DNA of 64,000 bases, from assembly GCA_029204225.1 (NCBI GenBank), contig CM055101.1:42802927-42866926 (forward strand). Reading direction: 5' to 3'. Shown here in pieces: positions 34,110-46,780 of this stretch (position 1 is the stretch's first letter; every line of letters starts with the position of its first letter). A program made the translations under genes and the position numbers. This DNA is from Diphasiastrum complanatum. Lineage: Eukaryota > Streptophyta > Lycopodiopsida > Lycopodiales > Lycopodiaceae. Under the pieces are notes generated by a model. It made no database searches. It worked only from the letters and a program-made list of their open reading frames with translations, and was not told the origin of the DNA.

Positions 34110-36513
34110 AAGGTGTCATGGGACTACCACCAGTTTTGGTGAGAGATACTGTTAATAGATATTGGATATCTAGGATATTAGGGTTTTGGTTTTGTTGAGA
34201 TTCTAATGTTCCTTTTGGTTTAGTGAATACAAATGTGGCATTTTGACAACATTTGAATGATACATTTTGTCCATGTCTGGGTCAAGGCAGAGTGGTATTC
34301 TTAGATGATGTGTTCATCTATAGAGGAATGCTTAAGGAGCATGAGAGAATTCAAAGGCTAGAAGTATCTCCGAGAGTTGGTTGTGATTCTGATCCTATAT
34401 TTGGTATAGGATAGCCAAACAGTCTCTTTGACTTTTTGGGTAAACAAATCTATAAGCAGAGAGTTCTTGGAGAAAAAGCTGGTGGTATGGGACACCATGG
34501 ATTCCAAAGGGGATTCTTGTGCGAGAATGATCTATAGACCGATGGTTAGTGATTACGATAATGATTCAAAAAATTTAAACTTCCTAAACCCAAATGATTA
34601 TCTCTATTTGATAGTTGATTATTGAGATGTAATATTTCTATCATTCAGGATGAGATATTTTATGATTTTGGAGAAAGTCTAGTTTGTAATAGTATTGTAT
34701 ACTCATTACTGAATTTTTCAAATCTTTGATATCTTATACGTTGTCTCCCAAGAACTTTTTAATTAAAATTATGGAACTTCTTTTAAAAGGGGGAGAAGAA
34801 AAGATAGGAATAAGACTTTTGATGAATCAGCCAGTTGCATAGGTTTTTGAAAAGAAAAAAAATCCAATGTGTGTGCAAAGGTAGAACTGTCCAGTTGGAA
34901 TAGAGGAACTCTCTATGTCATTGTTTTTAATAATATGGAACTAGAGCAATTTTGGGGGTAATGAGTTGTCAAATACTCATGAATATGGATAGTGGTGGTA
35001 AAGATTATATTAAGGTTCCACTGATTGTTTTGCCAAGTACCATTTTTTTAAGGATTGGATCAGAGGGAATGAAGCTTAACTGTATGTCCAAAGATGTCTG
35101 TATAAGTCAACCTAATCTTGGTTTGAATACTAAGAGCTGTTGCAGGTTGAATGGTTGAAGAAACTTTGTTATTAAAAGTATGATGGTTGGAAAACTTGTG
35201 ATGTGGAATTATTCACTTCAGAGATGTCCCAGATTTGTTATTTACTCATGAGAGATAGACTTCTTTGGTAGCTAAGTTGCAAGATTCTCAGTGAGTTATG
35301 TGAGTAACATATGCGGATTAAGGATATATCTGCCAGATTATAGCTTATGTTTATGTATAGGAACATAGTTGGATATGTTGGTACGTACATTCTAATCTTG
35401 AACATTTCTTGAATAAGAAATATATCCTAAGTTATTGACTGTATCCCAATGAGCTCATATTGGATAACAGAGTCTAACTAATATCAAGGATAACCACTGA
35501 ATTCAGTTGAAATTCAGCAGACTTTGTAATCTCTAGATGTCGTTCCAGGTGATTGTCTGAAGTTTATGATTATTAAAGACGGGTGCTAAAATGGTCTTTA
35601 ATTACTTAATTGATTGTAGAATTTGGAACTCATAATCTGGTTAAGAATTGGGTTGGAAGAATATTCTTGAAATCCAATAATTTTCTATGGGGAAAAGATT
35701 TTAGAATAATTCTTATATTTTCTGAGTAGTATGTTATACATATACTCCAATATCTTTCAATGATGAAATATGGTTTTGGAATCCTGTAAATTATGATTGA
35801 CGAATCATAAGATTCTAAATATTTATGATTGACGGATCATAAATGGATACTTAAAGGTCATTAAAAGATTATAAAAAAATGTGATGATTCTTAAGAGATG
35901 AGTAATTCTCGATTAATTGAATGAATCAAGGATTTTGATTAGTTATTTGAACTAAATTTGTTTACTCTAGCACATACTTAAGATTGTGTGGATCTCACAG
36001 GCATTTTCATTAAGTAGTTGTTTACTTATGAGGGATTTGCTTACCTTAGTGGATGAAATTCTACTACAAATTATAGTCAAGGAATGCTTGTGTACTGTTT
36101 TCAGCCTAAATCTCCGGTCAGTTAGGAGACAGATAAATCTTTCAAGATGGTATAGTTGCTAATTTCTTGCATGTGATGCTAGGAATAGAGCATTTAACTC
36201 AAGAGAGTATCTAAGGTACTTAGAGGTGAGTTAAAGTCATTTTTATCTTGATGGATCTCCTAAGAGATTTTGGTAGGATGAATTGGAATACCTTAATTTT
36301 TTATAAATATAAGTGTATTTGTACCAAGAAGCATTTATGACAGGTCTACAATAATTTGTGGATAGTCTTGGACTATAATTGTTTGGAAGGTTGGTTGATC
36401 TCATTGAGGATAATGATTCATGGAAAAGATTTAAAAGCATACAAATGTGGATCTTCCCTAGTTGCTCGTTCTGAGGACAAAACTTGATTAAGGGGGAAAG
36501 AATGTTACGTCCA
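34110..36513 (+). mobile_element. Non-coding internal segment of an LTR element, copy 1
   Basis: AT-rich, without coding frames. It shares islands with 41.0-44.46 kb, for example GATTGACGAATCATA then GGTTGACGGATCATAAAT-like words (35788-35850 and 43567-43625) and GGATCTCACAG/TTGAATCTCC-type blocks. It ends in a typical Gypsy 3' end: ACAAAACTTGATTAAGGGGG followed by AAAGAATGTTACG at 36479-36519, a polypurine tract joined to an LTR start. Confidence 0.6.
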
Positions 36514-36930
36514 TGTCCAGTATGTTGGATTCAAAATAATTCCTAACATGGATAGCCAGTCACTCCAGTGTATCTGGTTATCAGTTATACCTCGTCGTTC
36601 CGGGCTTGGCCAATAAAGTAATTAATAATCATATGAGGGCCCAAGCACTTTCATGGTGTTTGACTGCTATAATGCAAGAATAGGAGGTCGTTTGCTATTC
36701 CAGGTAGCATGGGGATCCTAAGAGGAATATTCTCTCCTCATGGGAGAGAATATATACTAATGGAAACTCGCCCATCTACCTATTGCATTTTCTGATCCTT
36801 GAAGCCAGGAGCCCCTCCTCTCTTGCATTCATTCACCATGCCTTGGGGGTGAAGTGGTTAGGGTATTGACTAGTCATTTCATGTTGGTTGGGTGGTTTCG
36901 CTCCACAGGTGTCCTTTTGGTTGCATGCAA
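36514..36930 (+). repeat. LTR of the Gypsy-like element, copy 1
   Basis: It starts TGTTACGTCC after the polypurine tract. It is similar in layout to the copy at 44467-44930, including ...CCATGCCTTGGGGG versus GCATGGCTTGGGGG and a GTTGGGTGGTTTCGCTCCA/GTTGGGCAGTTTGGCTCCA block. A TATA-like GAATATATAC lies at 36748-36757. The right end is not sharp. Confidence 0.6.
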
Positions 36931-37786
36931 CAGGATCTAATCAGATCTTCACTAGGCAATCATCACAACTTGACTTTATAATGCTATTGCAATTCCTACT
37001 TGAGCCTCGCCACATAAATTCCCTACTGTGCTTCAAGACACTTTTAACCAAAACTATCTATTTACTCTATTTCACGCTTCAAGGCGCATTTACAATACTT
37101 TGTGCTTTGCATAGTACAAGTGCATCATTGGTGCCTAACTTTATAATTACATTACTTACAAAAGGGAGGCTGTACGAGCCCTCCGTATTATATCTCGTGT
37201 GTTGGGCATGTACCGTACGTGGCCAACAATGGTGGCCATTCTTCCTCCTCTTCCCTTGGCCATTGTACCAATCCACAATCCTACTTTCTCGAGTTTACTC
37301 GTACTTCCTTCCTTGCCTCCACGTCCCTTCCCCCGTTATTCGAATCCATTCTTAGAGTCCTCCTTTCCATGAGGGAGCTGACCTTTTGGATGGGTGGTAA
37401 TTTTTTTTCCTCCTCTAGTTCTTGAAAGCTATAGCCATCAATTCCAAGCCTCTTGCCTTAATTGAAAGAAGGCTCGGCCTTAGCCTACTCAGAAAAGTTT
37501 TTTCAGCTAGGATCATACTTAGAATTAAAGTAGAACTACTGTGTTACTGTAATGTGGGTCCTATCAGTAGATATGGACTAGTTAGCCTCGCCACGAGGTG
37601 AGTCGACGGGACACACGTCTTGGTCAACGACAACCTAGGCCATGCATGGGTTGCCATAGTGAAAAACTATATGTACAGTGTATTTTGATTTTAAGAAATA
37701 CAGTTGCTATGTGAGCTTGGAGTGGAGAGTGCTTTTTGTCTATGCTACTATGTTGTCTGTAATTCTGTTTGGAGGAAATTCTAAGT
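36930..37786 (+). other. Probable LTR-derived sequence ending at a primer-binding site
   Basis: No coding content. The stretch ends at TGGTATCAGAG (37787-37797), so at least its right part should be a Copia 5' LTR, but it does not match the LTR at 45973. Its composition is more GC-rich than the neighbours. Confidence 0.4.
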
Positions 37787-37797
37787 TGGTATCAGAG
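37787..37797 (+). other. Primer-binding site (tRNA-Met type)
   Basis: TGGTATCAGAG, then a short leader before the protease at 38157. It marks the 5' end of the internal region of the next Copia element. Confidence 0.8.
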
Positions 37798-38156
37798 TCA
37801 TATAGAGAGTGTACACAATACAGTGTAGTTGTTGAAGAGAGTTTTGGGAGAAGAGTGTTTTGAGAGTTCGGGGTTTACGGCGGGTAGAAAGTGAAAAGTG
37901 AAGCATTGGTGCACAGTTTCTAGCATGCAGAGGCTTGCCAAGCTCGAAACTATGGACGAATTCGGAGACAAGTCTTGTCGGCTGAATCTAAAAATCAGAA
38001 AAACGGAATTTTGAAATTCCGTAAAGAGGCTGCTTTGTGTACACAGTTGTATATAGTCCAATCGGACATCGTTTGAAGAACAGTTTGAAGCAAGAGATTG
38101 CTTGTGGTAGGGCGACCTCTATTGGGGCAATGACCTCTTGAAAGAGGTAGCTTCTT

Positions 38157-39465
38157 GTGTCTCGGCCAACTTCAAGCAAAGACATATGGTGGATTGATAG
38201 TGGGGCTAGTTCCCACATGTCATACAACAAGGAATTTTTCTCTACTTTACTTTCTTGTAATGATTCTAAGAAATCTATATACACTAGTAGTAATCAAGAA
38301 TGTAAAATGGATGGTATTGGATCTATTCCATTGTACATCTAAGAGGATAGATCTAGATAATGTCTTGTAAGTTCCATCTATTACTAAAAAATTTCTTAGT
38401 GTTGCACAATTGATGAATAATGGACTAGATGTACATTTCAACAATGGAGTTTGTTCCATCTTGAATAATGATAAGTGCATAGCTAGTGGGATTAAGAAAG
38501 GAAGACTTTTTAAATTGGATGCCAATGTGGCCATAAAAAGTGTGGACATGGTTAGGGAAAAGTTCTTGGATGTATTTGTTATGTCCATATCCCTTTGGAA
38601 ACAAGGAAGAAAGAGGATGCAACTTCTTTCAAAGGAATTTTTGTTGGCCATAGTGAACATAGCAAAGGATATAGGAATTTCGATCCTATTTCAAGAAAAG
38701 TAAAAGTGAGTAAGGATGTCTTGCTTGATGAATCTCAAAGTTCCAAGATGTACGAAAGTGCATCTAATTCACAATGTGTCCAAGATCTTGCAAGGCCCAA
38801 TGAGGTGCTTCGAGGTCATGAAGTTTTGGAGGATCTACCTCAAAATCCAAGAGGTCCAAGGAGATCTACAAGTCACAAGGCCAAGCCATCAAGGATTACC
38901 TACTTTGATAAGGGAAAGCAGAGGGAAGACTCAAATCCTACTACTTCTTACTCCTTCTTAACCACAATGCTTGAAGATCCATCTAGTTTTAAAGATGCTA
39001 GTAACTCACAATTTTGGAGAGATGCAATGCAAGTAGAGTTTGATGCTTTTCTAGATAATCAAACTTGGGATCTTTTATACCTTCCACATGGGAAGAAACC
39101 ACTTTCTTGTAAGTGGATCTATAGATTAAAGTACAATCAAGATGGATCTATTAACAAGTACAAAGCTAGGCTTGTTGCAAAAGGTTTTCTTCAAACTAAA
39201 GGCATAGATTATGATGAAACTTTTGCACATGTAGCAAAGCTTGTAACTATAAGGTTGATCCTTTGTATTGCTACTTTATTCAAAGGGATCTTTTCCAAAT
39301 GGACATGGCAAATGCATTTCTTAATGACTACTTGGAGGAGGAGATCTACATGTTGCAACCCGAGGGCTTCATCAAAGATGGAGATGAAGACAAAGTTTGC
39401 CACTTGAAGAAAAGCTTATATGGTCTTAAGCAAACACCTAGAGCTTGGTACTCTAGGTTGCATAT
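38157..39465 (+). pseudogene. Copia pol, 5' half (protease to RT), integrase deleted
   Basis: An intact protease signature WWIDSGASSHMS (38187-38222) is followed by gag-pre-integrase (MMNNGLDVHFNNGVCSIL, KKGRLFKL). The sequence then jumps directly to the end of integrase and the linker (FKGIFVGHSEHSKGYRNFD) and to RT (FWRDAMQVEFDAF, CKWIYRLKYNQDGSINKYKA, RLVAKGFLQTKGIDYDETFA, DMANAFLNDYLEEEIYMLQP, SLYGLKQTPRAWYSRLH). The integrase catalytic core is missing, so the copy was deleted internally. RT is interrupted at about 39465 by a 5.5-kb insertion and resumes at about 44935. Confidence 0.9.
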
Positions 39466-40286
39466 GTCAAAAATCAGTGGGTTGTGCGGAAGCTGGGACG
39501 AGCTAGATGAATGGATCGCAATCACAACAGTTAGCAGCAAAATAGTTTGAATGAAGGAATAAAAAAAATGCGCAATGGAATAACAACTGTAGTGGGACAA
39601 AATGTATTTTGATTAATATCAACAAATGAGTACAATCGCATGAAGTGAAAAATTCTATTTGGAAATCTGTGGGTTAATATAAGTTACCATAATCCTTAGA
39701 GAATTTCTCTTATTCAAAAAGTTCCAATTAGGTATCTTACTCTGAATCTATCCGAAATTACTTTCAGATCAAATCACATTTCTATACCACAACTGGTTCT
39801 TTTCCAAAAACTATGCAACCAACAGATCCCTAGATAGAATATTATATCTCATCACTTCACCCCTCCTTTCAAGGAAATTATCAATTTCCATAAAAGTTAA
39901 CTGGAAAGATGACGTATGAAGATATCCAAATCCATACGTCAGTAATAAGTGCATTCCACAAAAGAATTTACTCTATTACAAACAAGACTTTTCCTTCAAA
40001 TATTTTCAATCTGAGTGACAGAACTATCATTTTTCTTAAATATATTTATGCAACAGAGATATCCAAGGTTTAAGACATTGAACACTTTGACCTTAGAATT
40101 TATCTAGATTCTAAGTTTATTCACACAAGTAGTAATTTATATGACATAACAGTCTTTCAGAAGAATAACTTCATGTTGGAAAGAATCAAATAAACCAATC
40201 TGATGTCTTTATATTTAAGAAATTACTAAGAAGTAAAGGATTAATTAAGAAAGCGAGAAATAGTTTTGAGGGCCTCTGATCTTGTA

Positions 40287-40502
40287 AATAATGAGATACC
40301 ACATTGGGATCTAGATTAAACCTCAAAATTTTTCAAAATACCCCACAACTCAATCAACCCTTCTCTGATCCTAGTACTAAATTAAGATTAGGTTGATCCA
40401 CACAGAACTCTCAGACTTAAATCCTGATCAAACTTACTCCTATTCCAATCAAAATGAAATTAGTAGCATTTGACCTTTCATTGTACTACTTATAGATAAT
40501 GA
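40287..40502 (+). repeat. Left arm of a large hairpin
   Basis: The reverse complement matches 40553-40772 over about 215-220 bp with only scattered differences; the spacer is about 50 bp. Shared words include GATCTAGATTAAACCTCAAA and AGATTAGGTTGATCCA. Confidence 0.9.
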
Positions 40503-40552
40503 TTCAAATTCCAAATATGTTCTAGTTTCAGATTGTCCGCACAATCCCTATC

Positions 40553-40772
40553 TCATTATCTATAAGTAGTACAGTGAAAGGTCAAAGGTTACTAATTCCA
40601 TTTTGATTGAAATATGAGTAAGTTTGATCAGGATTTAAGTCTGAGAGTTCTGTGTTGGATCAACCTAATCTTAGTTTAGTACTAGGATCAGAGAAGGGTT
40701 GATTGAGTTGTGGGGTATTCTGGGAAATTTTGAGGTTTAATCTAGATTCCAATATGGTATCTCATTATTTAA
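40553..40772 (-). repeat. Right arm of the large hairpin
   Basis: Inverted partner of 40287-40502. A further direct copy of this arm occurs at about 42345-42510. Confidence 0.9.
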
Positions 40773-40999
40773 CCAGCATTTGTAGACCATAAAATCGTAA
40801 TAATAGGAAATAAAAAACTGAATTCATTTCCAGTTAAATTATATGGTGAATTATATTCAAAAGATCATACTAGTAGTGTTTTTTTACTAGTAGTTGATTT
40901 TTGTATATCGGTAATTCAGCCCAGGTATAGGATAGAAATGCAATTGTTTCAAATTTTTTCCTACAATAATTAATCTTAAAACATTTACTAATGTCGTTA

Positions 41000-43900
41000 C
41001 ATCTTCTTTGTACCTTAGCTGAAAAAGATTTTCAGGGAATTGAAAATTCTAAGAAGGAAAGAAGAATGGACATTAGGGGTAGTAAGTGTAATTGGGAAAT
41101 GTATTGTGCAGTTAGAATTTTGGTAATCCCAGTAAATAATTGCTTAATACCGGATATTAATTTCCTGGATTAAGTTAATTGAATTCGTAAATGATATCTT
41201 TTTAACCATTGAGTTATCCGCAGTTTTGGATGTCAAATGTGATATTAGGAGTGGAATCTAATACGTGGATTACATTGGATCTGTTAGTTGATGGAAGCTT
41301 GTCCCTAGATTTGATGCATCAGTAGGGTTTTGAAGCTTATCATTAACCAGAAAAGATTAAAATGTAATAGTGAACCATGTTAATTCTTCAGCTTAGATCA
41401 TAGGATCATATGTGGATTAGTGGTATCCATCTGATAGGCATGCCAGTCATCCAAATAAATGGTTTCTCCAGTATATGAACTATAGGACAGCTAGATGATC
41501 AGTAGATCTCTAGAATATCAGATATGACGGTTAAGGGTTTTTGGAAAGAAGAGATGATGCCATGGGACATCAATAATTTTGGAAAGAAAATTCTAGGACT
41601 GTAAAGATCTGATTATCAATGGAGTGCTTTAGTACCTAGTCATGATATGGGAAAATTAAAAAAACCATTGATAAAATGTGGGGTATTTTGGAAAATTTTG
41701 AGGTTTAATCTAGATCCCAATGTGATATCTCATTATTTACAAAATCAGAGGCCCTCAAATTTATTTCTCGCTTTCTTAATTGATCCTTTACTTCTTAGTA
41801 ATTTCTCGAATATAAGTCATCAGACTGGTTTATATGATTCTTTCTAGCATGAAGTTATTCTTCTGAAAGACTATTATGTCATATAAATTACTACTTGTGT
41901 GAATAGACTTGGAATTCAGATAAATTCTAAGGTGAAGTGTTTCAATTTCTTAAACCTAAGAAATCTTATTTGCATAAATGGATTTTAGAGAAATGATAGT
42001 TCTGTCACTCAGGTTGAAAATATTTGAAGAAAAAGTTCTGTTTGTAATAGAGTGAATCCTTTTGAGGAATACACTTATTACTGACTTTTTATGGATTGGA
42101 TATTTTCATATATCATCTTTCCAGTTAACTTTTATTGAAATTGATAATTTCTTTAAAAGGAGGGGTGAAGTAATGGGATAAAATTCTATTTGGGAATCTG
42201 TTGGTTGCATAATTTTCAGAAGAGAACTAACTGTGGTATAAAAGTGAGACTTTTCTGAAACTAAGATACCTAATTGGAACTTTTCGAATAAGAGAAATTC
42301 TCTAGGGATTGTGTGGACAATCTAGAACTACAACAGGTTTGATATTTGAATCATTATCTATAAGTAGTACAATGAAAGGTCAAAGGTTACTAATTCCATT
42401 TTGGTTGGAATAGAAGTAAGGTTGATCAGAATTTAAGTCTGAGAATTCTGTATTGGATCAACCTAATCTTAGTTTGGGTACTAGTATCAGAGAGGGGTTG
42501 ATTGAGTGGATGAAATTATGTAATTAGAGGTAAGTTGGATTAGAAAACTGTTGAGATTGAATTTTATTTGTCTCAGAGATTTTCTGGATATGTTATTTAC
42601 TCATGAGAAATAGAAAATCTTTTGTAGCTAAGTTACAAGACCTCATTGAGATATGTGCATAACATATGTGGGTTCTGGAGGAATCTGCCAGATAAAAATG
42701 TGTTTATGTACTGGGTCATAGTGAGATTATTCACATATGTGCACGATTAATCTTGTATGAATCTACTGTGTATTCCTGGTTAGTAGGGTTATTTGGTGGG
42801 CTTAACCTAGTCGGTGAACATAAGCATATGATCAAGTATTGTTTTGACAAATACTTGCAGAGTTAACAAATTTTTAAAGGAAGATTTATGGATTAACTTA
42901 TAAATGATTTGGGTAAGGATCTAAATGTGGTGTCATACTAGTATAATTGAATTCTTCACCTAGACATTTGAGATTTCTAAATCATTGGCAATTAACTTGA
43001 GTAGTTGATTACTCCAGGTTGAAGTTAATTGGTAAAATGATCAATGTGATGTGGATTCACCAGAAACTGATGGTTTTTTAATTATATTGCTTGTAAGACG
43101 CATGATTAGTGAATCATTTGGGTTCATCAATTGAAATTATGTGTATTAGATATACAGTTTTCTTGGGATAGAGTATTCCTTAGTTAAGGAATAGACTCGG
43201 CTCATTAGCGATTGTATCCCAAAGAGCTCAATTGGATAACGAATCATAATGAGTCCAAGAATAATAACTGAATTGATATTCAGCAAGACTTTGGGTGTCT
43301 AGATTTGATTCTAGATGGTAATCTAAAGTTTTTTTGTAGTTGAAGATGATTGTCATTATCATTTTGGTATGCGTTCAGTCTTTAATTACCAGTGGTTTAT
43401 AGAACTTGAATCTTGCACTTTAGTTAAAGAATCCTGTTTGGAGAGTATTCCTAAAATCCAGTATTTTCCTGTTGAGAAAGATTTTGGAATGATTCTTACT
43501 TTTCCTAAGTTAAGTTGGACATATACTCTAGTATTTTGTAAGTAATTATGATTTTTGGATTCCTGGGAATTATGATTGACGAATCATATGAATCTAAATA
43601 TTTATGGTTGACGGATCATAAATAAATGCTTAATTATTGTCAGAGGATTATATGGAATTGTGAAGATTCTTAAGTGGATGATTAATTCTTAATCTATTAA
43701 TTGAGTAAGAATTCAAATAAGTGTTTTGAATATCTTTACTCCAGTATTTTAATTGAAAATCTATGGATCTCACAGATATTATTTTATTTATCTAGTGGAT
43801 GTTATCTTGCTACAATGTATGGTCTACAGATGCTTGAGTACAGTTCTTCATTTGATTGAATCTCCAGTTATCATAGGAGACAGACAAGTATATTAAGATG

Positions 43901-44466
43901 AACGAATGCTATTTTCTTGCCTTTGGTGCTAGAAACAGGATCATTTAACTCAAAAGAGTATTTAGAATACTTAGAGTTGAGTTTTAATCATTCTATATCT
44001 TCATGATTCTCCTAGAGATTCTAGTTGAATGAATTATCATATCTTAGAATTGGATACTAAGGATAGTTGCACTTGAAAGCTTTTCACGAATTGTCTGCCA
44101 AAGTTTGTGGATGATTTCAAAGTGTGATTATTATTTTTCTTTAACTTTAATCTCCTAAGTTAGGTAATATTTCACTCAGTGGTTCATGTAAGTGTTTTAC
44201 ATGAAGGTGATGTTACTAACTTGATTTGAGTGTAACCTAGTTGAGAAACTTATTGCTTAGTGTACTTTTCAAACTTGAGTCGTACTCCAGAACAGAGATT
44301 AACGATTGGAAATAGGTTCATCTCTGAGTACTTGTTTGATATGGAAGTCAGACTAAGAATAATGATTTCCTCGGTTAATATTGAAAGTTAAAGGGACTGT
44401 TCCTGTAATTATTTCCTGTTTTGAGGAGCTTCTAAGGATAGAAGCAGTTTAAAGAGGAAAGAATGT
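41000..44466 (+). repeat. Non-coding LTR-element segment, copy 2
   Basis: Homologous in order to 34.1-36.5 kb. It includes a segment (41680-42330) that is the inverted partner of about 39660-40285, and a repeat of the hairpin arm at 42345-42510. It ends in AGAGGAAAGAATGTCATGG (44453-44471), the counterpart of the polypurine/LTR junction of copy 1. Confidence 0.65.
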
Positions 44467-44930
44467 CATGGCCATATTCGGTTAAGGACCTGAAATAGTC
44501 CTAATATGGTAGACCGGCCCTCCAGTATTTGAGATTGTTGGTCACGCCATGATTTAATTCCATATCAAGGCCAGTTTGTGACTAATAACCTTGAGAGGAC
44601 CCAAACACTCTAATTGAGACATATGGAGTGTTGCATGTCTGTGTGACGGATATAGGCAGGAGGACTGCATGAAGAGATGAGACCTATTTATAGTTGACCT
44701 ACATGGGGGTTGCATGGTTTCATGCACAGGACGCTACTCTCTATATAATGAGGTAGGAATTCTCCCGTCGACACATTGGGTTTAGGTTACCAGTTTCTCT
44801 CTTCTCTTCTTGCTTCACACAGCATGGCTTGGGGGATATCCCAGGTTTGATCTAGGACTGGTTGGGCAGTTTGGCTCCATAGTCTCTTCTATTGTATTCT
44901 CCTATCCTCATCTTAGGGGCAATCCTTTAG
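44467..44930 (+). repeat. LTR of the Gypsy-like element, copy 2
   Basis: It begins TGTCATGGCC and ends at the Copia RT junction. A TATA-like CTATATAATG lies at 44741-44750, followed about 80 bp downstream by the conserved GCATGGCTTGGGGG block. It is about 464 bp long. Confidence 0.6.
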
Positions 44931-44934
44931 GGTC

Positions 44935-45960
44935 TTTATACCTTCTTTGTATATCAAATGCAATTATGGAAAGATCATCATCTTGGTTCTTTATGTTGAT
45001 GATATCATATTGACAGGAAATGATGATGAAGGCATAAGAAAGGTAAACGTTGCATTGTCTAGTGAATTCAAGAAGGTAGATCTAGGACTTCTTAAGTTTA
45101 TACTTGAAATAGAAGTTTCTAGAGGTAGTGATTTTACTTTTATTTGTCAATCAAAATATGCTACTTCCATTCTTGAAAGATTTGGGATGAAAGATTGTAA
45201 AGGGATTGACACCCCTATGGAGCATGTTGTAAAAGTTTCTAATGATGGTGATGAAGCATCCTTTGAGGACATCACACTTTTTAGAAAGCTTATAGGCTCC
45301 TTAATCTATTTGACAATCACTAGAACAAATTTGAGCTATTGTGTAAGTAAGTTGAGTCAACATATGCAAGGTCCTTTAGTACATCATTGGAAAAGTGCCA
45401 AAAGAGTGCTTAGATATATCTCATCTACTAGATTTTTTGGCATTCTCTATAAAGGATCTAACTTGCACTTGAGGACATACTCGGATTCAAATTTTGCAAG
45501 TGACAAGATGGATAGGAAATCCATAAGTGCATTTGCTAATTTCATTTGTGGAGGAGTGATATCTTGGCTTTCCAAAAAGCAAGATACTATCTCACTTTCC
45601 TCTTGTGAAGCCAAGTACAAAGCCTTGCATCAACAACAAAAGAACTCCTATGTCTAAGAAGACTTTTGGAGGAACTTCAAGTGATCAAGGCCGAGGAGAT
45701 CCCTTTCATCTATTGTGATAATCAATCATCACAACAAATTGCTACAAATCCTATCTTCCATGCTAGAACAGAGCATATCGAGATAGCATGTCATTCTGTA
45801 AGGGAGAGAGTGCAAGCCAAGGAGGTACAACTTCTTCATGTACCATCATCCGAGTGTATTGCTGATATCTTAACCAAGACTTTGCCAAAGAATCTATTTT
45901 TTAAGTTAAGATTTGCACTTGGTATTGTAGATAGATGTACAATGGATTTACCAAGTTAGA
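44935..45960 (+). pseudogene. Copia RT 3' half and RNase H
   Basis: Continues the RT interrupted at 39465. An intact YVDD box (LVLYVDDIILTGND) is followed by thumb and RNase H motifs (CQSKYATSILERFGMKDCKG, WLSKKQDTISLSSCEAKYKA, IYCDNQSSQQIATNP, HARTEHIEIACHSVRERV, IADILTKTLPKNLFFKLR). A single frame change near 45655 breaks it. This is the best preserved Copia coding sequence in the window. Confidence 0.92.
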
Positions 45961-45972
45961 ATTGAGGATGAG

Positions 45973-46780
45973 TGTTGAAATGTCAATTCTAACTTGTAGA
46001 TCAAATATGTTATCTCATGGTTAATGTTCACATTGTGATCCCACACATGTGGAGCCTGTTCCCACGTGTGAATGGAAGCCAAAAGATAGTTGGATTTAAA
46101 ATGGATCAATCTACACAAGTGTGAACTAGTTTTTTGACTAGAATCTATGAAATTGCCATTTGGCACTATTTCCTTGTATGTAGCTAGCACTTCCATGTGA
46201 ATGAGTAAATGCTCCCACATGCTAGATGTTGTTAACACATGTGAAGCTGGATGTACTATATCAGATTTACTTATTCTTCTAGATCCTATATAGATTCTTA
46301 TTTCCAAGGAGACTAGTGGTTGGATTTTAGCTATTAGCATAAGTCAACCTTGTTGTATGGGAATAACTTGCTCCCATTGGTGGATCTAGATGATGTGGCA
46401 CTCTCCACACGTGCCAGACCTGCTGAATCAACATAAATGTCATGCTTGTACTTGATCTATAAGTAGATCACCCAATTCAATAAGAAATTGATGAGACATT
46501 GTGGTCTAATGCATAATTCTTGTGATTTCACCAATAGAATTGGTTTTTTATGCTTTGTGAGCTATCATTAAGTATTGTAATTTGCTCTCTCCTCATAGTC
46601 TGTACAGGGACTATATTCCACACATGTAAGGTCGCTCTTAATGTTTCTTGAAGCTTACATGTGTTGATCTTGCTAAATAGTTAATGATTTACATCTAGGG
46701 CTTGACCTAATCAATAGATCTTGTTAGATCACTTGATTTAACAATCAAAACCTCTTGAAGATTGATTGTAATAATCAATC
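45973..46780 (+). repeat. Copia 3' LTR
   Basis: It starts TGTTGAAATG after a weak polypurine tract (GAGGATGAG). It contains CACGTG-type or near-palindromic sites at about 46024, 46060, 46112, 46231 and 46404, and resembles the LTR at 3698. A TATA-like TATAAGTAG lies at about 46461. The right end is uncertain, somewhere before the integrase fragment at 46780. Confidence 0.65.

Larger units (their letters stand above)
39466..44934. mobile_element. 5.5-kb insertion nested in Copia RT
   Basis: Copia RT stops after AWYSRLH and resumes with SLYIKCNYGKIIILVLYVDD at 44935, which is the expected next segment, so the sequence between is an insertion (with loss of a few codons). It has no coding frames of note. 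It consists of an inverted copy (39.6-40.5 kb) and a direct copy (40.55-44.93 kb) of the same LTR-element segment seen at 34.1-36.9 kb, ending in its LTR. No clear target-site duplication was found. Confidence 0.7.

Noticed and set aside
35000-36440. Small frames in the non-coding LTR-element segment
   Set aside because: They are not conserved in the homologous copy at 41-44 kb and show no motif.
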